This document shows, piece after piece, positions 16,724 to 25,032 of a stretch of 48,589 nt of DNA (the first letter of the stretch is position 1; each line of letters starts with the position of its first letter). Below the pieces are notes generated by a model. The model did no database searches. It had not been told where the DNA came from and saw nothing but the letters and a program-made list of their open reading frames with translations. Position numbers and translations under genes: made by a program. This DNA is from Synechococcus sp. UW140 (GTDB lineage: Bacteria; Cyanobacteriota; Cyanobacteriia; PCC-6307; Cyanobiaceae): the NCBI GenBank assembly GCA_945861595.1, contig CAMAVE010000007.1, positions 1 through 48,589 of the forward strand. Direction: 5' to 3'.

Positions 16724-18232
16724 ATGGGTTTCTTGCAGAGGGACGATTTGTCAGTGCCGTTCGAGCAGCCTGAACGGCCTGATAAGCCCGAAGAAGCCTG
16801 TGGCGTGTTTGCCGTGCTGGCCCCGGGGCAGGCGGTGGCCAACCTCACCTATTTCGGCCTCTACGCCCTGCAGCACCGGGGCCAGGAATCGGCGGGAATT
16901 GCCGCCTTCCAGGGTGCCAAGGTTTGCCTGCACAAGGACATGGGCCTGGTGAGCCAGGTGTTCGACCAGGAGGTGCTGGAGCGCCTGCCCGGGGATCTAG
17001 CGATCGGCCACAACCGCTATTCGACCACCGGTAGCAGCAAGGTTTGCAACGCCCAGCCGGTCGTGTTGATGACCCGGCTCGGGCCCTTTGCCCTGGCCCA
17101 TAACGGCAACTTGGTTAACGCGGCCGACCTGAACCGATCGATTACGGCCACGGCCCTGGCCACCGCCACCGCCGTGGAATTCACCTCCACCACCGATTCG
17201 GAATTGATTGCTTTTGCCCTCCAGCAGGCCGTTGATGGTGGTTTGGATTGGCAGGCGGCACTTGTGGCGGCCGCGGGCCTCTGCAAAGGGGCTTTTAGCC
17301 TGGTGATTGGAACTCCCGAGGGTCTGTTTGCCCTGCGCGATGGCCATGGCATTCGCCCTCTGGTTTTTGGTCGCCTGGGGGAGCCGGAGCAGGGCCACTG
17401 GGTCGCCAGCAGTGAAACCTGCGGACTCGATATTATTGGTGCCAGTTATTTAGATGAGGTAAAGCCTGGTGAATTAATCCATTTCCGTGCTGGAAATCCA
17501 ACGCCATTACGGCAGATTTGGTGTCAAGAGCCTGCCAAGCTCTGCATCTTTGAAATGATCTATTTTGCTAGGCCTGATAGTCGCTTTTTTGGTGAATCAC
17601 TCTATAGCTATCGCGTGAGAATCGGCGAAATCCTGGCGCGGGAAACACCACAAGATGCTGACATTGTGATCGGGGTTCCCGATTCAGGAATCCCGGCTGC
17701 CATTGGCTATTCCCAGGCAAGTGGTATTCCCTTTGCTGATGGACTGATTAAGAACCGCTATGTCGGTCGTACTTTCATCCAGCCTACCCAGGCCATGCGT
17801 GAGGCCGGTATTCGCGTCAAGCTCAATCCCTTGCCCGATGTGCTTTCTGGCAAGCGGGTCGTGGTGATCGATGATTCGATCGTGCGCGGCACCACCAGCC
17901 GCAAGCTGGTGGCCGCCCTGCGGGACGCCGGTGCCACCGAGGTGCACATGCGCATCAGCTCTCCTCCGGTGACCCATCCCTGTTTCTATGGAATCGATAC
18001 CGATACCCAGGACCAGTTGATCGCGGCCCGCTTGACCCTGGCGGAGATTGAACGCCATCTAGGCGTTGATTCGCTCGCCTATTTGAGTAAGCAAGGCATG
18101 GTGGAAGCGGCCCAGGATAATTCTAATCATTTCTGCACAGCCTGTTTTGACGGCGCCTATCCCATTTCCATGGATGAGGATGTGCGTGCTAGTAAACTTA
18201 CCTTAGAACCCGCTTTGGTGACCAAGGCTTAA
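16724..18232 (+). CDS. purF: Amidophosphoribosyltransferase
   Basis: PurF makes 5-phosphoribosylamine from PRPP and glutamine, the first committed purine step. The 502-residue product carries a short propeptide, and the glutamine-amidotransferase nucleophile is Cys26 (CGVFAVLAPG), exposed after self-cleavage. HRGQESAGIAAF and the PRPP loop VVVIDDSIVRGTTS are intact. Cys274, Cys420, Cys471 and Cys474 fit the four [4Fe-4S] ligands of the Bacillus-type enzyme. It is translated right after purL. From about 17420 to 17800, and again after 18070, the codons are clearly A/T-richer than in the first half, with no break in the protein. Confidence 0.96.
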   Translation: MGFLQRDDLSVPFEQPERPDKPEEACGVFAVLAPGQAVANLTYFGLYALQHRGQESAGIAAFQGAKVCLHKDMGLVSQVFDQEVLERLPGDLAIGHNRYSTTGSSKVCNAQPVVLMTRLGPFALAHNGNLVNAADLNRSITATALATATAVEFTSTTDSELIAFALQQAVDGGLDWQAALVAAAGLCKGAFSLVIGTPEGLFALRDGHGIRPLVFGRLGEPEQGHWVASSETCGLDIIGASYLDEVKPGELIHFRAGNPTPLRQIWCQEPAKLCIFEMIYFARPDSRFFGESLYSYRVRIGEILARETPQDADIVIGVPDSGIPAAIGYSQASGIPFADGLIKNRYVGRTFIQPTQAMREAGIRVKLNPLPDVLSGKRVVVIDDSIVRGTTSRKLVAALRDAGATEVHMRISSPPVTHPCFYGIDTDTQDQLIAARLTLAEIERHLGVDSLAYLSKQGMVEAAQDNSNHFCTACFDGAYPISMDEDVRASKLTLEPALVTKA

Positions 18233-18319
18233 AAGAAGCGACCTGAAAATATATTTTAATTAGGGAAAAGCGATAGTTCCTATGGTTGATTGGATTTTCC
18301 GTTTCCCGTCTTGAAGCGA

Positions 18320-20797
18320 TCAGGCGTTGCTTTGATGGAGGGGAATCAGTTCGTTGATCGCTTCATCCGCATTCAAGGTGAGGGTTTCACCGGCGCCGCT
18401 GCAATCTTGGGCTTCTAGGGATTGGGTTGCCAGCCGCAGGCTGCGACCCTCCTTCAGCACGATGGCCACCAGCTTCGAGGCGCCGTCCTGCAGGTCGCTG
18501 AGCTGGTCATCCCGTTGGCCAAAGCGCAGGCCGATTTGGCCCAGATCTCCCCGCTGGGCGAGGCGCAGGCTGGCGATTTGCAGCCGTTTGATCTGGCCCC
18601 GGCGGGTGGCTAGCAGCAGATCTCCATCGGCGGGTCCGCAGGCCGCCCCAGCCACCGTTTCTCCAGGCAAGAGTCGCAGCATCACCGGCCCCTGGGCCGT
18701 GCGGCCCATGGTTGGAACGGCACTCTCATCGACCAGCAGGCGCAACAGGCGGCCAGTGCTCGTGCCCACCACCAGGCTGTCGCCATCTCGGCAGGTCACC
18801 ACCCGCCGCAGTTCCACCCCATCTTTGAGCTTGAGCACGGTGGCGGCCCGGCCCGAAAGCTCCTGGAACTCCTGCAGGGCCAACCGCTTCAGGCGACCAT
18901 CACTGGTCAGGAGCCCTAGGCCCTCGGCGCCATCGCAGGGTAGGGGCAGCAGTTGGACCACCCGTTCACCCAGCAGACCATCGGGCAGGAACTGCTCCAG
19001 GATTCCGGGGTTCTGGCCGGCAAATTCCCAGCGCAATAGGGCCACTCGGCCACTGCTGGTGAAGGCCAACAGCGACGGTTTTTCAGTCACTGGCAGGATC
19101 AGCCTGGCCGGTGCTGGGTGATCGCCCGCTTCGATGGCTTCATCGAGGTGGAGGCGGCCCAGCAATTGGGGCGCGACGATCTTCACCTGGCCATCGGCCT
19201 GGATCAATAATTTGCCATCGCTCGAAAGTCCTTCGAGGGCTTTCTGCCGTTGCAGTTCCGCCGTTGGACGGCTTGCGGCAGCCCGTTGGGCCACCAGGTC
19301 ATCGCCCCCTTCGATCAGGCGGGTGCGCCGTGGTGTGGCGTAGCGCTTTTTCAACCCCTTGAATTCGCTCACCATCGTGTCGAGCAGGGTGCTGCGGTCA
19401 TCGAGCAGATGGCGCAGGCGATTGCGCTCCTGGCGCAGATCTTCGGCTTCGTTGCGCAGGCTGGTTTGCTCAAGGCCCGTAAGGCGCCTGAGGGGCATCG
19501 CCAGAACGGCATCGGCCTGGCGTTCGTTCAAGTTGAGATGGACTTGCAGGCTGGCCTTGGCACTGGCCGCATCAGCCGCCCCGCTGATCATGGCGATCAC
19601 CTGGGGCAGGGCATCGAGGGCGATGATCAAGCCTTCGACGACCTCGAGCCGATCTTCAGCCCGTTTCAGGGCATAACGGGTGCGGCGGATGATCGTGAGT
19701 TCGCGATAGTCGAGGAAATGGTGCAACATCTGCCGCAGGGACAGTTGCAGTGGTTTGCCATCCACCAGCGCCAGCAAAATGGCACCGAAATTGCTTTGGA
19801 GGGCGGTGCGTCGTTGCAGTTCGGTTAACACCTTTTCAGGGTCTGCATCGCGGCGCAGTTCGATCACGACCCGCATGCCATCGCGATCACTCTCATCGCG
19901 GATGTCGGCGATGCCGGTGATCTTGCCATCGTTTACTTGTTCGGCCAGTTTTTCAATCCAGCCCGCCTTGCTTAATTGGTAGGGCAATTCGGTGATGATC
20001 ACGGCGCTGCGCCGATGACGGCCCTTGCCGGGCTGCACATCTTCGATGTGGGCGACACCGCGCATGGCGATACTGCCGCGGCCCAGCAGGTAGGTATCGC
20101 GCAGGCCGCTGCTGATCAACACTTCACCGCCGGTGGGAAAATCGGGCCCGGGAACCAGCTCCAGTAGTTTCTCGTCGCTGAGTTCAGGTTTGCGGATCAG
20201 GGCGATCAGGGCATCCACCACTTCGCCCAGGTTGTGGGGCGGAATGCTGGTGGCCATGCCCACGGCGATACCGGTGCAGCCGTTCAGGATCAGGAAGGGC
20301 AATTGGGCCGGTAGGACCGTGGGTTCCTGTTGGGAGGAATCGAAATTCGGCGCGAAATCAACCGTGTCGCTGCCGATCTCATCGAGTAAGGCTTCGTTGG
20401 CGATCGGGGCCAGCCGCGTTTCCGTGTACCGCATGGCGGCCGGTGGGTCGTCGTCCACCGAGCCGAAGTTGCCGTGGCCATCGAGCAGGGGATGGCGGCT
20501 GGCGAAGGTCTGCACCAGCCGCACCAGGGCGTCGTAGACGGCCTGGTCGCCATGGGGGTGGTACTTGCCGAGCACGTCGCCGACGACGCGGGCGCATTTG
20601 CGGTAGGGACGATCGGGGGTGAGCCCCAGCTCCTGCATCGCAAACAGGATGCGTCGCTGCACGGGCTTGAGGCCGTCGCGCACATCGGGAAGGGCCCGCC
20701 CCACGATCACGCTCATCGCGTATTCGAGGTAGGAACGCTGCATCTCCTGATGCAGGGCGATCGGTTGGATTCGCTGCCCGTTCTGCTCCTCGGCCAT
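18320..20797 (-). CDS. gyrA: DNA gyrase / topoisomerase IV subunit A
   Basis: This 825-residue type IIA topoisomerase subunit cuts and rejoins DNA. The catalytic tyrosine is Tyr124 ([10 protein letters not shown]). The quinolone-pocket region reads [16 protein letters not shown], with Gln85 where E. coli GyrA has Ser83. The breakage-reunion domain and coiled coil are followed by a C-terminal beta-pinwheel (repeats such as [13 protein letters not shown] and [14 protein letters not shown]). No clear GyrA-box is present, so a ParC-type role cannot be excluded by sequence alone; picocyanobacterial genomes usually label this locus gyrA or parC. It is the last gene of a minus-strand group after queG and the TPR gene and converges on purF. 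Confidence 0.9.
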   Translation of the reverse strand: MAEEQNGQRIQPIALHQEMQRSYLEYAMSVIVGRALPDVRDGLKPVQRRILFAMQELGLTPDRPYRKCARVVGDVLGKYHPHGDQAVYDALVRLVQTFASRHPLLDGHGNFGSVDDDPPAAMRYTETRLAPIANEALLDEIGSDTVDFAPNFDSSQQEPTVLPAQLPFLILNGCTGIAVGMATSIPPHNLGEVVDALIALIRKPELSDEKLLELVPGPDFPTGGEVLISSGLRDTYLLGRGSIAMRGVAHIEDVQPGKGRHRRSAVIITELPYQLSKAGWIEKLAEQVNDGKITGIADIRDESDRDGMRVVIELRRDADPEKVLTELQRRTALQSNFGAILLALVDGKPLQLSLRQMLHHFLDYRELTIIRRTRYALKRAEDRLEVVEGLIIALDALPQVIAMISGAADAASAKASLQVHLNLNERQADAVLAMPLRRLTGLEQTSLRNEAEDLRQERNRLRHLLDDRSTLLDTMVSEFKGLKKRYATPRRTRLIEGGDDLVAQRAAASRPTAELQRQKALEGLSSDGKLLIQADGQVKIVAPQLLGRLHLDEAIEAGDHPAPARLILPVTEKPSLLAFTSSGRVALLRWEFAGQNPGILEQFLPDGLLGERVVQLLPLPCDGAEGLGLLTSDGRLKRLALQEFQELSGRAATVLKLKDGVELRRVVTCRDGDSLVVGTSTGRLLRLLVDESAVPTMGRTAQGPVMLRLLPGETVAGAACGPADGDLLLATRRGQIKRLQIASLRLAQRGDLGQIGLRFGQRDDQLSDLQDGASKLVAIVLKEGRSLRLATQSLEAQDCSGAGETLTLNADEAINELIPLHQSNA

Positions 20798-20876
20798 CCG
20801 CTGTTGGTGTCTGAGGGCGATCGGCGCTCAGCCTACAGATGCTGTCGAGGCTGGCCGGGGCGAGGCCCTGGGGAAC

Positions 20877-21773
20877 CTATTGGTCGTCCTGGCTGTCGCT
20901 GTTGCCGCTCGCATTGGCCAGGGCCCGTTCCAGACTGGCTTTGAGCTCGTTTCGGTGCAGGAGCTGGCGGGTGGCGGCCCGCAGGCGCGGCCCCCAGAGC
21001 TGCTCTTTTTGGTATTTCTCAAGCGCGTAGTTGGGTTCGGCGGCCAGGGCCCGATTGGCCAGTTCGATCGCCTCCTGGCTGCCCTGCTTGAGACCATTGA
21101 GGGCCGCGGCCAGGGCCAGGCTGGGTTCGGCCGCATTGGCCTTGATGGCCAGGACTTGGTGCCAACGGTTGATCGCTTCCCGCAGTTGACCCAGCTCAAA
21201 CAGCACCAGGGCCTGGTTGTTGATCGATTCCCAGAATTTCGGCCGTAGGGATGCGGCTTTTTCGAAGGCGACCAGGGCCGGCCTGGGTTTGCCGAGCAGG
21301 ATCTGGGCATTGCCGAGATCGAAGTAGGCGCCAGCGTTTTTGCGATCCAGTTTCAGGCCCTGCTCCAACAGCTGGATCGCCCGTTGGGGATGGTTGTCAT
21401 GGAGGGCCAGGGAGCCTTCGGCAAACCAAATGCCAGGATTTTTGGGATCGAGCTTTTTGGCCTGGTCGAGGGCGGTGGCAGCCAGTTTCGGTTGTTTGCT
21501 GCGCAACTGGGCTTCGGCCAGCAGGATCCAGCCCCGGGGGTCACCGGGGATCAGTTGCACGGTCAAGGCCGCTAGTCGGGCGGCTTCTTGGGCCTGGCCG
21601 ATGCGCAGCAGGCGGGCGGCGGCCTGGGCAATCCCTAGGCCAGCGGCTTCCATATCCTGGGGCGCGGGCAGCACCACGTAGGGAACCTGGGCCTGGGTCG
21701 CCGGGGCTGAGAAAAGTCCAGCCCCCACAACCAGGGGCAGGGCAACCAGGGACCTCAACCAGCGCGGTGCCAT
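20877..21773 (-). CDS. Exported tetratricopeptide-repeat protein
   Basis: Starting at the ATG giving MAPRWLRSLVALPLVVGAGLF, the 298-residue product has a signal peptide cut near PATQA-Q. It then has about five TPR units, e.g. PKLAATALDQAKKLDPKNPGI, PQRAIQLLEQGLKLDRKNAGA, PRPALVAFEKAASLRPKFWE and LREAINRWHQVLAIKANAAE. The C-terminus is charged. The frame is open further upstream to 21983, but that part overlaps the end of queG and lacks a signal sequence. It lies 62 bases after queG and 79 before gyrA on the same strand, an order conserved in this group from memory. It is probably a periplasmic or lumenal scaffold with unknown partners. Confidence 0.85.
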   Translation of the reverse strand: MAPRWLRSLVALPLVVGAGLFSAPATQAQVPYVVLPAPQDMEAAGLGIAQAAARLLRIGQAQEAARLAALTVQLIPGDPRGWILLAEAQLRSKQPKLAATALDQAKKLDPKNPGIWFAEGSLALHDNHPQRAIQLLEQGLKLDRKNAGAYFDLGNAQILLGKPRPALVAFEKAASLRPKFWESINNQALVLFELGQLREAINRWHQVLAIKANAAEPSLALAAALNGLKQGSQEAIELANRALAAEPNYALEKYQKEQLWGPRLRAATRQLLHRNELKASLERALANASGNSDSQDDQ

Positions 21774-21835
21774 GGTGGCGTTCGTTCCAAGCCCCAGCCT
21801 AGGAGCCCATTCCCGGCCAGTTGCCTGCTCTGGGC

Positions 21836-22846
21836 TCAGGTTTGGGGCTGGTGACGCGAGTCCGTTGATTGCCTGATGGTGGTGGCGCTTTGGGGCTGGG
21901 CTGCTGCCGCAGCGGCGGCATTGCGCCGCCACATCCAGGGTTTGATGCGCCGCAGGGCCGAGGCCCGCAACCGTTCGTCCCAATCCGCCTCACCCCAGCT
22001 CTCAACCTGCTCGGCCTGCAGGTTCAAGAGCCAGTCTCGGGGCTGTAGATCCGGCTCAGAACTGCTCACCAGGGCCTGCTGATTCCAGGGACAGACGTCC
22101 TGGCAAATGTCGCAGCCGGCCACCCAGGCGCCCAGGCCGGCCTGAATGGTTTCGGGCAGTTCGGCGTCCCGGTTTTCGATCGTGTGAAAGGCGATGCAGC
22201 GGCGGGCATCGACCACAAAGGGCTCGGTGATGGCGGCGGTGGGGCAGGCCTCGATGCAGCGGCTGCAGCGGCCACAGAGGGGTTCGGCGGGCTGGTCCGC
22301 CGGTAGGTCCAAGGTCGTGAGCAGGTGGCCCAGCAGCAACCAGGAGCCCTGGCGGGGATGGATCAGGTTGCCGTTCTTGCCGATCCAGCCCAGGCCCGCT
22401 TCTTCCGCCCAGGCCTTATCGAGCAGGGGGGCGCTATCGACGCAGGCGCGCCAACCCAGGCCAGGCACCTCCTGCTCCAGCCAGCGGCCCAGCTGGCGCA
22501 GGCGGCCATCGATCACCCGGTGGTAGTCCCGGCCCCAGCCATAGCGCGCCACCTTCAGGCTGCCGGGTTGGCGTTCGGCCGCCACGTAGTAATTGAGTCC
22601 CACGGCCAAGAGGCTGCGGGCGCCGGGGAGCAGGCTTTCGGCGGTCCGGCGCCGGGGGTCGGCCATCCAGGCCATGTCGGCCTGGTGACCGGCCGCCAGC
22701 CAGCGCTCTAGGGCGGCGGTGCGCAGTCCGATCCGGGGACTGCCTGGCAGGGCAGCGATGCCCACCGGACCAAACCCCAGGGTGCGGGCTTGTTGTTTCA
22801 ACCGCGCTGCTAACTGGGAGGCCTGCGTTTCCACCCCTAAAGTCAC
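21836..22846 (-). CDS. queG: Epoxyqueuosine reductase
   Basis: QueG is the cobalamin and iron-sulfur enzyme that reduces epoxyqueuosine to queuosine in tRNA. The product (336 residues from the GTG at 22846) has the N-terminal DUF1730 part (FGPVGIAAL, ADMAWMADPRRRTAESLLPGARSLLAVGLNYY) and the catalytic Asp region (RACVDSAPLLDKAWAEEAGLGWIGKNGN). Two 4Fe-4S motifs are present (CGRCSRCIEACPTAAI and CDICQDVCPWN). Another GTG at 22834 would also fit. The frame stays open to 23224, but that overlaps the divergent HpsJ-like gene. The start codons of the two divergent genes are only about 20 bases apart. The C-terminal ~30 residues are Ala/Gln-rich. Confidence 0.93.
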   Translation of the reverse strand: MTLGVETQASQLAARLKQQARTLGFGPVGIAALPGSPRIGLRTAALERWLAAGHQADMAWMADPRRRTAESLLPGARSLLAVGLNYYVAAERQPGSLKVARYGWGRDYHRVIDGRLRQLGRWLEQEVPGLGWRACVDSAPLLDKAWAEEAGLGWIGKNGNLIHPRQGSWLLLGHLLTTLDLPADQPAEPLCGRCSRCIEACPTAAITEPFVVDARRCIAFHTIENRDAELPETIQAGLGAWVAGCDICQDVCPWNQQALVSSSEPDLQPRDWLLNLQAEQVESWGEADWDERLRASALRRIKPWMWRRNAAAAAAAQPQSATTIRQSTDSRHQPQT

Positions 22847-22865
22847 TCGATTCCGCCATCCTGCT

Positions 22866-23516
22866 GTGAGTTCCGCTTCCCTGGGTCGTTTCAGCGTCCT
22901 GCTGCGCTGGCTGGGCCTGACCCTGGTGCTATTGCTGGGCCTGCAGCTCCTGGCCCTCCTTGCCGTGAATGGTTGGGGCGAGGAGAGCTTCCACCAGTTG
23001 CTGGTGGAGCGCCTGGTCAACCAGTCGCCGATGGCGCTGGTGGGCTTGCTGTTGGTGCTGTTTGGCTCCCGCCTCGATGCGCCCCAGGAGCGGTTCACGC
23101 CCCTGCGCTGGGTGGTTTGCGTGATCAGCGGCCTGCTGGCGATCTCGATGCTCGTGGCGATTCCGGTGTCGATTAGTGGTGATCGCACCCTCACCGAGCA
23201 GGCCGACCAGGCCCTCACCGCCAAGAAGGGTCAGGTCGCCATGGCCCGCACCCAAATGCAGAACCCCGAGGTGATTGAGCAGGTGGTGCTGCAGGGCGAG
23301 CGTGCCGGCCAGATTCCCCCGGATGCCCCTGAAGCCCAGAAGAAGGAGGCGGCCACCCGCTTTATCAATGGCCAGCTGAAGCAGGCCGAAGGGCAGATCA
23401 AGGAGGCCGAGAAGGCCCGGGATCTGGCGGCAAACCAGCGCTCCATCGCTGGCACGGGCACGGCCCTGGTGATGGCGATTGCCTTCACCCTGTTGGCCCT
23501 GGCTTCGGTTCTCTGA
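22866..23516 (+). CDS. HpsJ-like membrane protein
   Basis: The 216-residue product from a GTG has hydrophobic segments near residues 10-35, 52-68, 78-98 and 197-214. Between the last two lies a soluble, charged, helical stretch rich in Gln, Glu and Lys (QADQALTAKKGQVAMARTQM to QAEGQIKEAEKARDLAANQ). This layout resembles HpsJ-family proteins, named for hormogonium polysaccharide genes of filamentous cyanobacteria but found widely. The function in a unicellular cyanobacterium is unknown. It heads a plus-strand run with the DUF502 gene, nusB and ftsY. The start was chosen because upstream codons overlap queG. Confidence 0.7.
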   Translation: MSSASLGRFSVLLRWLGLTLVLLLGLQLLALLAVNGWGEESFHQLLVERLVNQSPMALVGLLLVLFGSRLDAPQERFTPLRWVVCVISGLLAISMLVAIPVSISGDRTLTEQADQALTAKKGQVAMARTQMQNPEVIEQVVLQGERAGQIPPDAPEAQKKEAATRFINGQLKQAEGQIKEAEKARDLAANQRSIAGTGTALVMAIAFTLLALASVL

Positions 23517-23598
23517 ACCGGTTCTCTGAACGGGTTCTCTGAAATCGGGTCTCTCCAGCGGGCCTGGCCAGCCGGCTGGCTAAGTTGCCTAAAGCGAT

Positions 23599-24375
23599 GT
23601 GCAGACCGGATCACCGGGGGGTCAGTTGGTGCAATCCAGTCCCAGACCTGATCAGCCGCTTGGCGACCGCCTTCAGCAGGATCTCAAGAACGATCTGATC
23701 GCCGGCCTGTTGGTGGTGATACCCCTGGCCACCACCATCTGGTTGGCCACCACGGTGAGCCGGTTTGTGCTGGCTTTCCTCACGTCGGTTCCGAAGCAGG
23801 TCAACCCGTTCAACACCCTCAATCCGCTTCTGCAGGAGCTGATCAACCTGGGGGTGGGGCTGTTGGTGCCCCTGCTGGCGATCCTGCTGATCGGCCTGAT
23901 GGCCCGCAACATCGTCGGTCGTTGGTTGCTCGAATTTGGCGAAGGCACCCTGCAGCGCATCCCCCTGGCCGGATCGGTCTACAAGACCCTCAAGCAACTG
24001 CTGGAAACCTTCCTGCGCGACAACTCGTCCCGTTTTCGTCGGGTGGTGTTGGTGGAGTATCCCCGCCAGGGTCTCTATGCCTTGGGATTCGTGACAGGGG
24101 TGCTGGGTTCTTCGGTGCAGGCCGGTTTTGACCAGCCCATGCTCAGCGTCTTCATCCCCACGGCCCCCAACCCCACCACGGGCTGGTACGCGGTGGTGCC
24201 GGAAACCTCGGTGCGGGACCTGGATCTCTCGGTGGAGGATGCCTTCCGCACGATCATCTCGGCTGGCATCGTCAGCCCCGATGAACGCGGAACCCCTGCC
24301 AGCCGCAGTTTTTCCAGCCTGCTGGCCCAGCTTCGGGCTCCCGCCTATTCCCCCGTTCCCCCCAATAAGGCCTGA
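23599..24375 (+). CDS. DUF502 family membrane protein
   Basis: The 258-residue product has two membrane segments (about residues 33-55, LIAGLLVVIPLATTIWLAT, and 80-103, LGVGLLVPLLAILLIGLMA). The DUF502 pattern follows: IPLAGSVYKTLKQLLETF, RVVLVEYPRQGLYALGFVTG, SVFIPTAPNPTTGWYAVVPE and MSVEDAF-like LDLSVEDAFRTIISAGI. The family is widespread in bacteria and plants, membrane-bound and of no settled biochemical function. GTG starts at 23599 or 23629 are both possible; the latter drops ten poorly conserved residues. nusB follows after 21 bases. Confidence 0.88.
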   Translation: MQTGSPGGQLVQSSPRPDQPLGDRLQQDLKNDLIAGLLVVIPLATTIWLATTVSRFVLAFLTSVPKQVNPFNTLNPLLQELINLGVGLLVPLLAILLIGLMARNIVGRWLLEFGEGTLQRIPLAGSVYKTLKQLLETFLRDNSSRFRRVVLVEYPRQGLYALGFVTGVLGSSVQAGFDQPMLSVFIPTAPNPTTGWYAVVPETSVRDLDLSVEDAFRTIISAGIVSPDERGTPASRSFSSLLAQLRAPAYSPVPPNKA

Positions 24376-24396
24376 TCGGTCCTGAGTGCCTGTCCC

Positions 24397-25026
24397 ATGC
24401 AGAGTCGTTCCGTTGCCAGAGAATTGGCCCTGCTGATGCTTGGCCAGATCAGCGATCGCCAACCCGCTAGCGATCTCTCCCGCACAACGCCCCTGGATGC
24501 GTTGTTGCTCCAGGCCCTGGCCAGCCTGAGTCAGCACGTGCGTGAAGCCCTCGACCAATCCGCGACCGACCTGGAGCAGGCCCAACAACAGCTGCTCGAT
24601 AGTGAGCTCGTCGATGCCGGCGGCGACAGCCTGCCCCAGGTGCGCACCCACCTCCAACAGGGCCTCGCCCACGCCGAACAGGCCATCAATCGCCTCTCCG
24701 CCAGCCTGGAACTGCCGCGTCTGCTGCTGCTCGCCAATCAGGAAGAGGTGCGCACCGGCGCCCTCGAGCGCACCCGCGCCGTGGTGAGTCGCCGCCAGGA
24801 GCTCGATGAGCGCCTCGATGGCGTGATGGAGGGTTGGCGTCTCACCCGGCTTCCCCGCATCGATCGCGACATCCTGCGCCTGGCCGCCACGGACATGGAG
24901 GATTTCGGCACGCCGCCGGCGGTGGCCTGTAACGAGGCGGTGGAACTGGCCAATCGCTACAGCGACGAGCAAGGTCGTCGCATGATCAATGGGGTGCTGC
25001 GGCGCCTCACGAGTCTTCCCGGCTGA
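24397..25026 (+). CDS. nusB: Transcription antitermination factor NusB
   Basis: NusB pairs with S10 to support rRNA antitermination. The 209-residue protein is longer than the ~140-residue E. coli form. The N-terminal helix (SVARELALLMLGQI) and C-terminal core (LPRIDRDILRLAATDM, PPAVACNEAVELANRYSDEQGRRMINGVL) are conserved, with about 65 extra helical residues between them, as is usual in cyanobacteria. It is followed after 6 bases by ftsY, so the two are almost certainly co-transcribed. Confidence 0.93.
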   Translation: MQSRSVARELALLMLGQISDRQPASDLSRTTPLDALLLQALASLSQHVREALDQSATDLEQAQQQLLDSELVDAGGDSLPQVRTHLQQGLAHAEQAINRLSASLELPRLLLLANQEEVRTGALERTRAVVSRRQELDERLDGVMEGWRLTRLPRIDRDILRLAATDMEDFGTPPAVACNEAVELANRYSDEQGRRMINGVLRRLTSLPG

Positions 25027-25032
25027 TCGCTG

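Noticed and set aside
22847-23224. N-terminal extension of QueG
   Set aside because: It is antisense to the HpsJ-like membrane protein and has no similarity to the QueG N-terminal domain.
24450-24460. HIP1-type octamers GCGATCGC here and at several other places
   Set aside because: Only a handful were seen by eye in 48 kb, not clearly above expectation at this GC content, so no repeat family is claimed.
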